Below, in pieces: positions 6,868 to 14,902 of a DNA stretch of 26,535 nt. Where the stretch lies: positions 1-26,535 of the forward strand of contig CAJTRC010000035.1 in assembly GCA_910578365.1 (NCBI GenBank). Direction: 5' to 3'. A model generated the notes under the pieces. The model did not search any database, was not told the origin of the DNA, and worked only from the letters and a program-made list of their open reading frames with translations. How positions within the stretch are numbered: position 1 is the stretch's first letter; every line of letters begins with the position of its first letter. The stretch comes from an uncultured Muribaculaceae bacterium (GTDB taxonomy: Bacteria; Bacteroidota; Bacteroidia; Bacteroidales; Muribaculaceae). The position numbers and the translations under genes were made by a program.

Positions 6868-7874
6868 TTCTTTTTCGATTTAAGATATTCTTCTACCGTT
6901 ATGTCTATGCCGCGCTCAAGCGGGAACTGCGGATTGAAGCCGAAGTCGCGCTTGGCGTCCGATACATCGCAGTTCCAGTTGCGCTGCTTCATTATCTTGA
7001 ATTTATCGCGGTTGAGAGTAGAGGGTTTTAGGCGTATCAGTCCCCACTTCTCAGCTACGACCGATGCCGCGTACACAGCCCACATGGGCAGTTTCACAGG
7101 CACTACCCATTTTCCGCCCAGACGCTTCGACACTATATTCCGGAATTCCTTCTGGGTGTAGGCTCGGTCTTCGCTGATTATGTATTTCTTGCGCAGCACG
7201 CCGGCGGCGAGAGCGTCGAACATGGCGTTCACAAGGTCGCTGACATAAATGAATGTCAACATCTGCTTGCGATAGCCGACTCCGAAGTCGAAGTGCGAGT
7301 CGATGCTCTTTATCATCATCAGATAGTCCTTTTCGTGAGGTCCGTAAACTCCTGTCGGCCGGAATATTATCCACGGCAGTTCGGGCTTGGTTTCCAGATA
7401 TGTTTCAGCCTTTATTTTCGACAGGCCGTAGCGGGTGTTGGGGTTTGGTATGGTGCGCGAGCTTATGGGGGTATAGTTCTGCTCGTCGGCGGGTCCTACT
7501 GCGCTGAGCGAACTCATAAAAAGGAAGCGTTCGGGCACAGCGTTTTGGCTTATCAGTACCTCCACAAAGTCGCGCAGATACTGGAAGTTGATTTTGTTGA
7601 AGTCGCTGAAGTTGGTACACTTTGTGGCGCCGAGATTCCATATTATGTAATCCCAGCGGCCGGACTCAGGCACGGATGCGCGCAAGGTTTCGGCCACCGA
7701 CCCGGGGTTGTCGTAGTCGAAAACCACAAATTTCAGTTCGGGTTCCTGCAGATAGCGGCGCGAGGTGCTTTCGCGCACACCCACGTATGTGTCGTAACCG
7801 CGGCTCAATGCCTCGCGGGCTATGAAACCGCCGATGAAACCGCCGGCGCCAATTATCAGTATAGTCTTTTTCAT
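6864..7874 (-). CDS. NAD(P)-dependent epimerase/dehydratase (extended SDR)
   Basis: A 336-residue extended short-chain dehydrogenase. The N-terminal Rossmann motif is IIGAGGFIGGF with G9, G12 and G15 in the GxxGxxG pattern. Catalytic residues follow in order: MSSLSAVGP (Ser around 121-124) and RYGLSKIKAE with Y149 and K153 as YxxxK, then the family motif RPTGVYGP (172-179). Such enzymes act on nucleotide sugars or, in some subgroups, other hydroxy compounds. The adjacent GT4 glycosyltransferase gene, overlapping by 4 bp, favours a sugar-linked role such as envelope glycan synthesis, but the substrate is not readable. C-terminal residues are basic (EEYLKSKKK). Confidence 0.9.
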   Translation of the reverse strand: MKKTILIIGAGGFIGGFIAREALSRGYDTYVGVRESTSRRYLQEPELKFVVFDYDNPGSVAETLRASVPESGRWDYIIWNLGATKCTNFSDFNKINFQYLRDFVEVLISQNAVPERFLFMSSLSAVGPADEQNYTPISSRTIPNPNTRYGLSKIKAETYLETKPELPWIIFRPTGVYGPHEKDYLMMIKSIDSHFDFGVGYRKQMLTFIYVSDLVNAMFDALAAGVLRKKYIISEDRAYTQKEFRNIVSKRLGGKWVVPVKLPMWAVYAASVVAEKWGLIRLKPSTLNRDKFKIMKQRNWNCDVSDAKRDFGFNPQFPLERGIDITVEEYLKSKKK

Positions 7875-9037
7875 AATAAATCTAACGTGTCAATTATGGC
7901 TTTCTTATAGCATGCCATGGTTTTACGGGCAAAATCGCCGGTATTGAACTTGCGTATGTATCGTGCGCCCTGCTCGGCCAGCTTGCGGCAGAACCAGGAG
8001 TCGTCGAGCAGACGGCGGGCGGCATCCACGTAGGCATCCACGTCGTCGGGGTCGACATATACAGCCCCGGGGCCGCCGGCCTCCTCAAGGCATGAACCGG
8101 TGGCGGCAATCAGCGGTGTGCCGCTGGCAATGGACTCTACCAGCGGTATGCCGAAACCCTCGTATCGCGAAGTATAGCTCGAGAACGTGGCCGTGGCATA
8201 AAGCACCGGCAGGTCGGGCCACGACACCGGGCCGAGCCATTTCACACGGTGGGTCAGACGGTTGGAGGCAATATAGCGGTCAATCTCGGCGCCATAGGCC
8301 TTGTCGCGGCCGCCGGCTATGGCCAGTACCACGTCGTCGGGCAAGCCGCGCAGGGCCTTCACGGCCAGCAGCTGGTTCTTGCGGCTCTGAACTGTGCCCA
8401 CGCTTGCTATAAAGCGCTCGGGCAGACCCAGGCGACTGCGCAATTCGTTGCACTGCTCGCCGCTGACCTTATTGAAGAACGCCGGGTCGCAGCCCTGGTA
8501 AATCACATCGATTTTAGCAGGGTCGATATTATAGTCACTGATGAGGTCGCGCTTGGTACACTCGCTGATGGCAATAACACGGGTGGCATTTTCGGCCGAG
8601 CGGCGGTACTTGAAGTCATACAGCCGGCGGTCGACGGCGGCATAGTCGGCCTTCACACGACGGTATATAAGGTCGTGGATAGTCACTACCGAGGCAATGC
8701 CGGCGCTTTTGATGTTCAGTGGAAGTTCGTTGCTGAGGCCGTGGTACACGGCCACATTGTCGGCACTCAGGGCCGCCGGTATTCCGAAAGTGCGCCACAG
8801 CGAGCCAAAGTGCCGGCCCAAGGCCGACTGCGGCTGTCGCAGTTCCACATTGCCCATGGCCAGGAGTTCGCTAAGGCGGTCGGAACACTTAACCTCAGGC
8901 GTATACAACAGATATTTGTCCGATGGAAAATGCACAGCCATTGCCTGCACCGTATAGCGACTGTAGTTGCCAAGACCGGTGAGGTTGCAGGCGGCGCGTT
9001 TGCCGTCATAGCCTATGCAGAGTTTGTTCTGTTCCAT
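7871..9037 (-). CDS. GT4-family glycosyltransferase
   Basis: A 388-residue GT-B fold glycosyltransferase that transfers a sugar from a nucleotide donor, probably at the cytoplasmic face of the membrane. An early glycine-rich stretch (LTGLGNYSR, 19-27) resembles the acceptor-side loop. The TIHDLIY run (119-125) and VIAISECTKRDL (154-165) are typical of the family. The donor-side motif is EGFGIPLVE (293-301), the EX7E pair E293/E301. The open frame extends 69 codons further upstream into comM, but I place the start at the ATG at 9037: it lies 2 bp after the comM stop codon and opens a proper N-terminal strand (MEQNKLCIGYDG). It overlaps the epimerase gene by 4 bp. The best guess is a mannosyl- or related transferase. 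Confidence 0.9.
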   Translation of the reverse strand: MEQNKLCIGYDGKRAACNLTGLGNYSRYTVQAMAVHFPSDKYLLYTPEVKCSDRLSELLAMGNVELRQPQSALGRHFGSLWRTFGIPAALSADNVAVYHGLSNELPLNIKSAGIASVVTIHDLIYRRVKADYAAVDRRLYDFKYRRSAENATRVIAISECTKRDLISDYNIDPAKIDVIYQGCDPAFFNKVSGEQCNELRSRLGLPERFIASVGTVQSRKNQLLAVKALRGLPDDVVLAIAGGRDKAYGAEIDRYIASNRLTHRVKWLGPVSWPDLPVLYATATFSSYTSRYEGFGIPLVESIASGTPLIAATGSCLEEAGGPGAVYVDPDDVDAYVDAARRLLDDSWFCRKLAEQGARYIRKFNTGDFARKTMACYKKAIIDTLDLL

Positions 9038-9039
9038 AT

Positions 9040-10587
9040 TCAAATAGTTGTGCCCCAGTTGCTTCGGTCGAGATTGCGGTAGTTTACGGCCTCGCTCATG
9101 TGGTGGGGCATTATTTCGTCGCTGTTGTCGAGGTCGGCTATGGTGCGCGACACCTTCAGTATGCGGTCGTAGGCGCGTGCGCTCATGTCGAACTTTATCA
9201 TGGCATGCTGCAGTATGTCGGAGCTTTCTTTCGACAGCTGACACCAGCGCTGCAGCAGACGGCTGTTCATCTGTGCGTTGCAGTGTATCGTCGGCTCATC
9301 GGCAAAGCGTGCGGCCTGAATGGCCCGTGCCTTCACCACCCTCTCGCGTATGGCCGCTGATGGCTCGCCGGTAGCGGCATCTGCCAACTTTTCGAAAGGC
9401 ACCGGCAGAATTTCAACCTGCAGGTCGATACGGTCGAGCAGCGGGCCGGATATTTTGCCCAGATACTTGTTTACGGCTCCCGGCAGGCAGGTGCAGGCCT
9501 TGGTAGGATGGTTATAGTAGCCACACGGACATGGATTCATCGAGGCTACCAGCATGAACGATGCTGGATAATCCACGTTGTATTTGGCTCTGGACACGGT
9601 TATATGACGGTCTTCGAGCGGCTGGCGCATAACTTCCAGTACTGTGCGACTGAATTCGGGTAGCTCGTCGAGAAACAGCACACCATTGTGGGCCAGCGAA
9701 ATTTCACCCGGCTTGGGATTGGAACCTCCGCCTACCAGAGCCACCGGTGATACGGTGTGGTGAGGCGAACGGAACGGTCGGTGGGTAAGCAGCCGCGAAC
9801 CTTGTTTCAGACGTCCCGCCACCGAGTGTATCTTGGTGGTTTCCAGAGCCTCGCGCAGTGTCAAAGGCGGAAGTATGGAGGGCAGGCGCTTGGCCATCAT
9901 TGACTTGCCCGAGCCGGGAGGGCCCACCAGAAGTATGTTGTGGCCGCCTGCACAGGCTACCTCAAAGGCTCGCTTGACGTTCTCCTGGCCTTTGACCTCG
10001 CTGAAGTCGAAGTCGAAATACTGCTGTGCGGCGGCAAACTCGGCACGTGTATCTACCACGGTAGGACCTATCGACGGAAAACCCTGCACTATCTCCAGCA
10101 CCTGGACTATATTCTTCACACCGTACACGGTAATATCATTTACCACTGCGGCTTCGGTGGCGTTTTCCTCCGGCACAATCATGTATTTGAATCCGGCCTT
10201 GCGGGCCTGGATAGCCATGGGCAGTATACCGCGCACGGGGCGCACGTGTCCGTCGAGCGACAGCTCGCCCATAATCATGTATGAATCAAGCTCGACGGGC
10301 TGTATCACTTCGCCTGCGGCAAGCAGACCGACGGCAATCGGAAGATCGAAGGCAGCGCCTTCTTTTTTAATATCGGCGGGCGCCATGTTCACCACCACCG
10401 AACGGCGCGGCAGATTCATGCCCGACTCGCGCAAAGCTGTGTTTATGCGCTCGTAGCTCTCCTTTACAGCCGTGTCGGGCAGGCCGACGATGGTGAAATT
10501 CCAGCCGCGCGCTTCCATCGACACCTCTATGGTCACAACCATTGCGTCGATGCCTTGCACAGCGGCTCCGTAGGTCTTTACTAACAT
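9040..10587 (-). CDS. comM: YifB/ComM family Mg-chelatase-like AAA ATPase
   Basis: A 515-residue protein with the full ComM/YifB layout. An N-terminal ChlI/LonC-like domain (about 1-170) is followed by a Mg-chelatase-type AAA+ core and a C-terminal lid. Walker A is VGPPGSGKS (221-229) and Walker B is VLFLDE (303-308). A four-cysteine cluster NPCPCG...ACTC (C353, C355, C365, C367) is the family hallmark and may bind metal. ComM is a hexameric helicase that promotes branch migration during integration of taken-up DNA in naturally competent bacteria; it is widely kept in non-competent species too. Its stop codon is 2 bp before the glycosyltransferase ATG and its start is 4 bp after the upstream lipoprotein stop codon. 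Confidence 0.95.
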   Translation of the reverse strand: MLVKTYGAAVQGIDAMVVTIEVSMEARGWNFTIVGLPDTAVKESYERINTALRESGMNLPRRSVVVNMAPADIKKEGAAFDLPIAVGLLAAGEVIQPVELDSYMIMGELSLDGHVRPVRGILPMAIQARKAGFKYMIVPEENATEAAVVNDITVYGVKNIVQVLEIVQGFPSIGPTVVDTRAEFAAAQQYFDFDFSEVKGQENVKRAFEVACAGGHNILLVGPPGSGKSMMAKRLPSILPPLTLREALETTKIHSVAGRLKQGSRLLTHRPFRSPHHTVSPVALVGGGSNPKPGEISLAHNGVLFLDELPEFSRTVLEVMRQPLEDRHITVSRAKYNVDYPASFMLVASMNPCPCGYYNHPTKACTCLPGAVNKYLGKISGPLLDRIDLQVEILPVPFEKLADAATGEPSAAIRERVVKARAIQAARFADEPTIHCNAQMNSRLLQRWCQLSKESSDILQHAMIKFDMSARAYDRILKVSRTIADLDNSDEIMPHHMSEAVNYRNLDRSNWGTTI

Positions 10588-10591
10588 GGTG

Positions 10592-11596
10592 TTATTTTAT
10601 ATACTTTAGTGCCTGTGCGATAGATAAACCGCGGTAGAGCTGTTTGCCGGTTGAGTCTGCCACCACAAAGAAGGGTAGCGAACGTACGCCCAGACGGCTT
10701 ATGGCGGGCGATGCCAGCGAACCTGCTCCCCAGCCCTGCAGCCAGCGTGAGCTATCGTTGCGTATGCTCTGTTTCCAGACTGTAGTGTCGCGGTCGACCG
10801 AAAAGTCCACTATGGCCAGCTGTTTGTCGTTATATGTTCGGCGCAGACGGCGCAACTGAGGCACTATGGAGTCGGCTCGCCCGCTTTTATTGTCGCTTAT
10901 CACTATCAGCGACAGGCGACTGTGCCGAGGGTTATAGCTGCGCAGCGAGTCGTCGTTGTCGGCGAATGTCATCGGCAGCACTGGCTTAGAGGCTTCTTTG
11001 GTCGCCACACGGTTGAGCATATACTCGCAGCTTTCGATTATATTCACCTGACGGGCATCGGCTCCCAGCATATGTATCAGCGAGTCGGCTCCGGCTACAT
11101 CGCGGGCCGCATCGTAGCTGCCCGAAATGAGCATGGCCGATACAATATCGTCGGGATTATCGCTTACATATTTTGCAATCAGAGCGTTGGCATCATAGCC
11201 CGGACGCAGCAGCACCTCGGCGTTGGCGTTGATGAATTTAGTCCAGCGCTTGTTTACTTCGTTGCCTTCGAAGGTCGACTTATAGGGGTTCTGCCGGTTT
11301 AGCACACATTTGATTTCATCGCCGTTGCGGGCATACAGGCGCCCCATCAGATGATAGTCATTGTCGAATATCTCCACCATCACAGGCTGTCGCGATGAGC
11401 CTGCGAATGTGAATTTGCCTTCGCGCGAGGCAGTTATGCCTGTGTGCAGGGCATCATCGCCGAAGTAATGGAAACGCATGTTGAACGTCGGCGCCCCTTC
11501 AATAGTGCCGGTGACCTTGAAGTGCTCGTCGTCGCCGCAAGCTGCCATAAGGCACATCCACAGCAGAGCAGCCAATATGTATACACCGCGACGCAT
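10592..11596 (-). CDS. Lipoprotein, DUF4369-like plus thioredoxin fold lacking CxxC
   Basis: A 334-residue predicted lipoprotein: signal MRRGVYILAALLWMCLMAAC with lipobox Cys20. The mature N-terminus (FKVTGTIEGAPTFNMRFHYF) is DUF4369-like, with a beta-sandwich pattern. Residues about 220-334 look like a thioredoxin-fold domain: a strand (RLSLIVISDNKSG), a helix, a second strand (LAIVDFSVDRD), and the cis-Pro region (VRSLPFFVVADSTGK). The redox CxxC expected after the first strand is replaced by DNKSG, so thiol-disulfide activity by the classic mechanism is not expected. Bacteroidota encode many such DUF4369/TlpA-like lipoproteins, including degenerate ones. It overlaps the pdxB stop codon by one base. 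Confidence 0.75.
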   Translation of the reverse strand: MRRGVYILAALLWMCLMAACGDDEHFKVTGTIEGAPTFNMRFHYFGDDALHTGITASREGKFTFAGSSRQPVMVEIFDNDYHLMGRLYARNGDEIKCVLNRQNPYKSTFEGNEVNKRWTKFINANAEVLLRPGYDANALIAKYVSDNPDDIVSAMLISGSYDAARDVAGADSLIHMLGADARQVNIIESCEYMLNRVATKEASKPVLPMTFADNDDSLRSYNPRHSRLSLIVISDNKSGRADSIVPQLRRLRRTYNDKQLAIVDFSVDRDTTVWKQSIRNDSSRWLQGWGAGSLASPAISRLGVRSLPFFVVADSTGKQLYRGLSIAQALKYIK

Positions 11597-12627
11597 CAGT
11601 CTATCTTGCCTCCTTTTACCTCTGTACGGTATTTGTAGTTGTCGCGCATCTGCTCGAAATTCTCCGGATTTGCCTTAAGCGCGGCAGTATCAGTCATTAG
11701 ATTACAGGTCTGCACCAGGTCGACCACGCGCACACTCGACGGTACCCTCATGCTTACATTCATGCCCAGTGATATACGCGGCAGAGTAAAAAAGTTGGTG
11801 AGAGCGTCGAGCACCATCTGTGATGCACGTACCTTGCCCTCATGCGAGTAACCGGCAATGTGAGGTGTGGCAATTGCCGCACGGCGCAGCAGTTCGGTAC
11901 TGATGGCGGGCTCGCCTTCCCAGCAGTCGATTACGGCTTTTGACACCTTGCCGCTGTCGAGCGCTTCTATCAGGGCCTCGGTATCCACTACAGGGCCGCG
12001 TGCGCTGTTGATGATTATGGGGGCACGACGCAGTTTGTCGAAGAACGATGCGTCGGCCATATGCCAGGTAGCGTCGTCGCCATCTTTGGTCAGCGGTGTA
12101 TGAAAGGTGATGATGTCGGACTCTGCAGCTATCCGGTCAAGACTGCTCCAGCCGTCGCCGCCTTCAGCACGTTCGCGCGGAGGGTCGCATACAAGCACAC
12201 GCATGTCGAATGCCTTGGCCCACTTCTCCACTATAGAACCTACATGCCCTACTCCCACAATACCCAGAGTATACTGCGACAACGGTCTGTTGGCCATGTG
12301 TACTATCGACGACATCACATACTGAGCCACCGCGGGGGCATTGCAACCGGGAGCGTTTACCACGGCAATGTGCCGCTCGGCGCAGTAAGCGGTGTCGATA
12401 TGGTCGGTGCCTATGGTGGCGGTGCCTATGAAGCTGCAGCGCGAAAGCTCAAGTATAGAGCGGTCGCAGCGGGTGCGGGTACGGGTAATCAGAGCGTCGG
12501 TGGAGCGCATCTTTTCCTCATCAATTTCAGCACTGTCGAGATAACGCACGTTGGCATACGGCTCAAGCAAGCCTGCCAGAAACGGTACATGCTTCTCTAT
12601 AATGATATTCAAAGAACGATTTTCCAT
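11596..12627 (-). CDS. pdxB: 4-phosphoerythronate dehydrogenase (PdxB)
   Basis: PdxB oxidises 4-phosphoerythronate in the deoxyxylulose-phosphate-dependent route to pyridoxal phosphate. The 343-residue protein is a D-2-hydroxyacid dehydrogenase. The NAD-binding loop is LGIVGVGHVGS (121-131). The catalytic triad positions are R210 (NSARG), E239 (CWEGEP) and H256 (ATPHIAGYS). The motif GTDHID (73-78) and the 'N-A-P-G-C-N' run (91-96) followed by VAQYV separate PdxB from SerA-like relatives. The extended C-terminal region fits the PdxB dimerisation domain. The start at 12627 gives a 19-bp overlap with the preceding membrane-protein gene; no nearer start is available. It overlaps the next gene by one base. 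Confidence 0.92.
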   Translation of the reverse strand: MENRSLNIIIEKHVPFLAGLLEPYANVRYLDSAEIDEEKMRSTDALITRTRTRCDRSILELSRCSFIGTATIGTDHIDTAYCAERHIAVVNAPGCNAPAVAQYVMSSIVHMANRPLSQYTLGIVGVGHVGSIVEKWAKAFDMRVLVCDPPRERAEGGDGWSSLDRIAAESDIITFHTPLTKDGDDATWHMADASFFDKLRRAPIIINSARGPVVDTEALIEALDSGKVSKAVIDCWEGEPAISTELLRRAAIATPHIAGYSHEGKVRASQMVLDALTNFFTLPRISLGMNVSMRVPSSVRVVDLVQTCNLMTDTAALKANPENFEQMRDNYKYRTEVKGGKID

Positions 12628-13589
12628 ACGAAAAGGGCTATATAAATTACATACAGCGACAGAATCGCCATATACGATTTTTCTGTGTTATGGATTGCAA
12701 AAAAATGGCTTACCCAAAAAGCTGCGCACACGTTCAGCGCAGGTATGTAGGTGATTATATTGGTATAATCCACCATCATGGCAAGCACAGTAAACACCGA
12801 CAGTATCGACAGAACTCCGTTGAAGGAGCGCCGGCGGGCATTATAGGTAAGAACCTTGAAGAAGGTGAGTGTCATGCCTGCGAATAGCAACAGTATCGTC
12901 ACAAGCACCGTCAGCAGCAGCACCATGGTTTCGGCCATATCAATGGCACTGAATATATTTACAAATGTGGGCCAGTGGAGTTGCGAGGGCTGAACCAGGC
13001 CGGACCCTATCATCAAACACCAGGGCGTGACTATGCCCAGCAGAGCGGCTATTGCTGTGCGCAGACCAAATATGCGCATCTGTATGCAACCGACCAGAAA
13101 CACAAGCACATAGCCGGCATATACATACTGCGTGGCCGTACCCGCCGAAAGCAGAAAGAATATCATGAATATCTTCCGCATCGACTCGGGGGTGCGCTGC
13201 CCGAAACACTCAAACAGAAGTCCGATACAGAACAGCAACACCACACACAGTGCAGTGCCGCTGTAGAACTGGTCGAGCACGCCCGGGGTGGCGAGCTGCA
13301 TATAAGCGAACACACTCACATAAATGAGTGTCAGCGCCTTTATAAAATTATAGCTGCGGTTTATCCATATCATCAGCCCCACAGCCAGCAGGTTGCAGGC
13401 TATGTTTACCCAAAAACTGAGCAGAGGGCTGCGAAGCCACTCTATGGCCGACGGCAAGGCAAATCCTTTGTCGCCGGCAAGTTCCGGCAAATCGCCACGG
13501 CTGAAACCAAGCCATGCCCCAGCCAGCATCAGCAGCAGAGCAAGGATGGCATTGAAGCGCGAATGAAGATATCTGGTTACCGACAGCAT
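12609..13589 (-). CDS. Multi-pass membrane protein, DUF6427-like
   Basis: A 326-residue very hydrophobic protein with about ten predicted membrane helices (for example around 12-28, 58-76, 83-100, 112-127, 176-196, 222-245 and 307-324). It shows no enzymatic motif that I can recognise. Its overall character resembles the Bacteroidota-specific DUF6427 group, but I hold this loosely. It is encoded 4 bp after purD and overlaps pdxB by 19 bp, so it is firmly inside the operon. A polytopic membrane protein between two metabolic enzymes does not by itself suggest a substrate. Confidence 0.7.
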   Translation of the reverse strand: MLSVTRYLHSRFNAILALLLMLAGAWLGFSRGDLPELAGDKGFALPSAIEWLRSPLLSFWVNIACNLLAVGLMIWINRSYNFIKALTLIYVSVFAYMQLATPGVLDQFYSGTALCVVLLFCIGLLFECFGQRTPESMRKIFMIFFLLSAGTATQYVYAGYVLVFLVGCIQMRIFGLRTAIAALLGIVTPWCLMIGSGLVQPSQLHWPTFVNIFSAIDMAETMVLLLTVLVTILLLFAGMTLTFFKVLTYNARRRSFNGVLSILSVFTVLAMMVDYTNIITYIPALNVCAAFWVSHFFAIHNTEKSYMAILSLYVIYIALFVWKIVL

Positions 13590-13593
13590 CAGT

Positions 13594-14871
13594 TTACTTC
13601 ATCATTTTCAGAATATCACAGCCTATGTCGCCTCGACGGTACATGCCGTCGAAATGTATGTTTTCCAATGCCTTGTACGATTTTTCGCGAGCAGCTTCGA
13701 TGGTATCGGCCAGCGATGTCACAGCCATTACACGGCCTCCGGCGGTCACAAGCTGTCCGTCGGCATCAATCGAAGTTCCGGCGTGGAACACTATGCTGCC
13801 CTCAGGCTGCAGATTGCCGCTGATGGCCTTACCCTTGGGATACGAGCCGGGATAGCCGCCCGACACCGCCATGACGGTAACAGCCGGACGGGGATCGTGT
13901 TCGGCAGGAACATCGCCTAAATTGCCCTTGGCGGCGGCTTCAATCAAATCTACCAGGTCGGAGGCCAGGCGCGGCATGACCACTTCGGTTTCCGGATCGC
14001 CCATACGGACATTGTACTCTATCACCATAGGCTCGCCGCCTACGTTTATAAGGCCCAGGAATATGAAGCCGCGGTATACTATACCGTCGGATTTCAGGCC
14101 CTCGACTGTAGGTTTAATTATACGTTCATCTACTTTGCGCATGAATACCTCGTCGGCAAACGGCACCGGGCTTACAGCACCCATACCGCCGGTGTTGAGG
14201 CCGGTATCGCCTTCGCCGATACGCTTGTAGTCTTTGGCCACAGGCAGCACACGGTACGAACCGTTGCCATCAGTGACAACGAATACCGAACATTCTATGC
14301 CCGACAGGAATTCCTCTATCACCACTGTAGACGACGACCGGCCGAACATGCCGCCCAGCATTTCGCGCAACGACTTGCATGCCTCTTCCAGATTGTCGAT
14401 TATAAGCACACCCTTGCCGGCTGCCAGACCGTCGGCCTTCAGCACATAGGGAGCCTTCAGCGATGCCAGGAACTCACAGCCTTCCTCCACTGTCTGTGCG
14501 GTAAAGCTGCGGTAGGCTGCAGTAGGTATGCCGTGTTTATACATGAAACGCTTGGCAAAATCCTTGCTGCCCTCGAGTTCGGCGCCGGCTTTCGAAGGGC
14601 CGGCCACAAGCACATTGTCCGACTCAAAATAGTCGTATATACCGGCCACGAGCGGGTCTTCGTTGCCTACAACAATCATATCTATTGCATTGTCGGCCAC
14701 AAAACGGCGTATGCCTTCAAAATCCAGAGGCGAAAGCTTCACGTTGGTGCCATATGCTCCTGTGCCGCCGTTGCCTGGGGCGATATACAGGTTGTTGCAA
14801 CGAGGACTCTGACTGAGTTTCCATGCCAGGGCTGATTCGCGACCGCCCGAGCCAAGCAGAAGTATATTCAT
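13594..14871 (-). CDS. purD: Phosphoribosylamine-glycine ligase (PurD)
   Basis: PurD joins glycine to phosphoribosylamine with ATP, the second step of de novo purine synthesis. The 425-residue length is standard. Sequence motifs follow the ATP-grasp GARS order: LLLGSGGRES (4-13), APGNGGTGAYG (31-41), YVLKADGLAAGKGV (142-155; the ATP-grasp strand-turn with K145), GGMGAVSPVPF (228-238) and EYNVRMGDPE (285-294; metal-binding acidic residues). All are intact. No other pur genes are in the window, so the gene is separated from its pathway. It lies 31 bp after lepB, the widest gap in the 12-gene run, which leaves room for a weak internal promoter, though none is seen. Confidence 0.97.
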   Translation of the reverse strand: MNILLLGSGGRESALAWKLSQSPRCNNLYIAPGNGGTGAYGTNVKLSPLDFEGIRRFVADNAIDMIVVGNEDPLVAGIYDYFESDNVLVAGPSKAGAELEGSKDFAKRFMYKHGIPTAAYRSFTAQTVEEGCEFLASLKAPYVLKADGLAAGKGVLIIDNLEEACKSLREMLGGMFGRSSSTVVIEEFLSGIECSVFVVTDGNGSYRVLPVAKDYKRIGEGDTGLNTGGMGAVSPVPFADEVFMRKVDERIIKPTVEGLKSDGIVYRGFIFLGLINVGGEPMVIEYNVRMGDPETEVVMPRLASDLVDLIEAAAKGNLGDVPAEHDPRPAVTVMAVSGGYPGSYPKGKAISGNLQPEGSIVFHAGTSIDADGQLVTAGGRVMAVTSLADTIEAAREKSYKALENIHFDGMYRRGDIGCDILKMMK

Positions 14872-14902
14872 TTATATGGAGTTTTGAATTATAATGTCAC
14901 GG

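Noticed and set aside
8249..9082. 277-residue plus-strand open frame opposite the glycosyltransferase
   Set aside because: Antisense shadow of a gene with full GT4 motifs; no independent start signal or domain.
9038..9244. 69-codon N-terminal extension of the glycosyltransferase
   Set aside because: It overlaps the C-terminal part of comM in another frame, is Arg/His-rich and low in family likeness; the ATG at 9037 gives the normal N-terminus.
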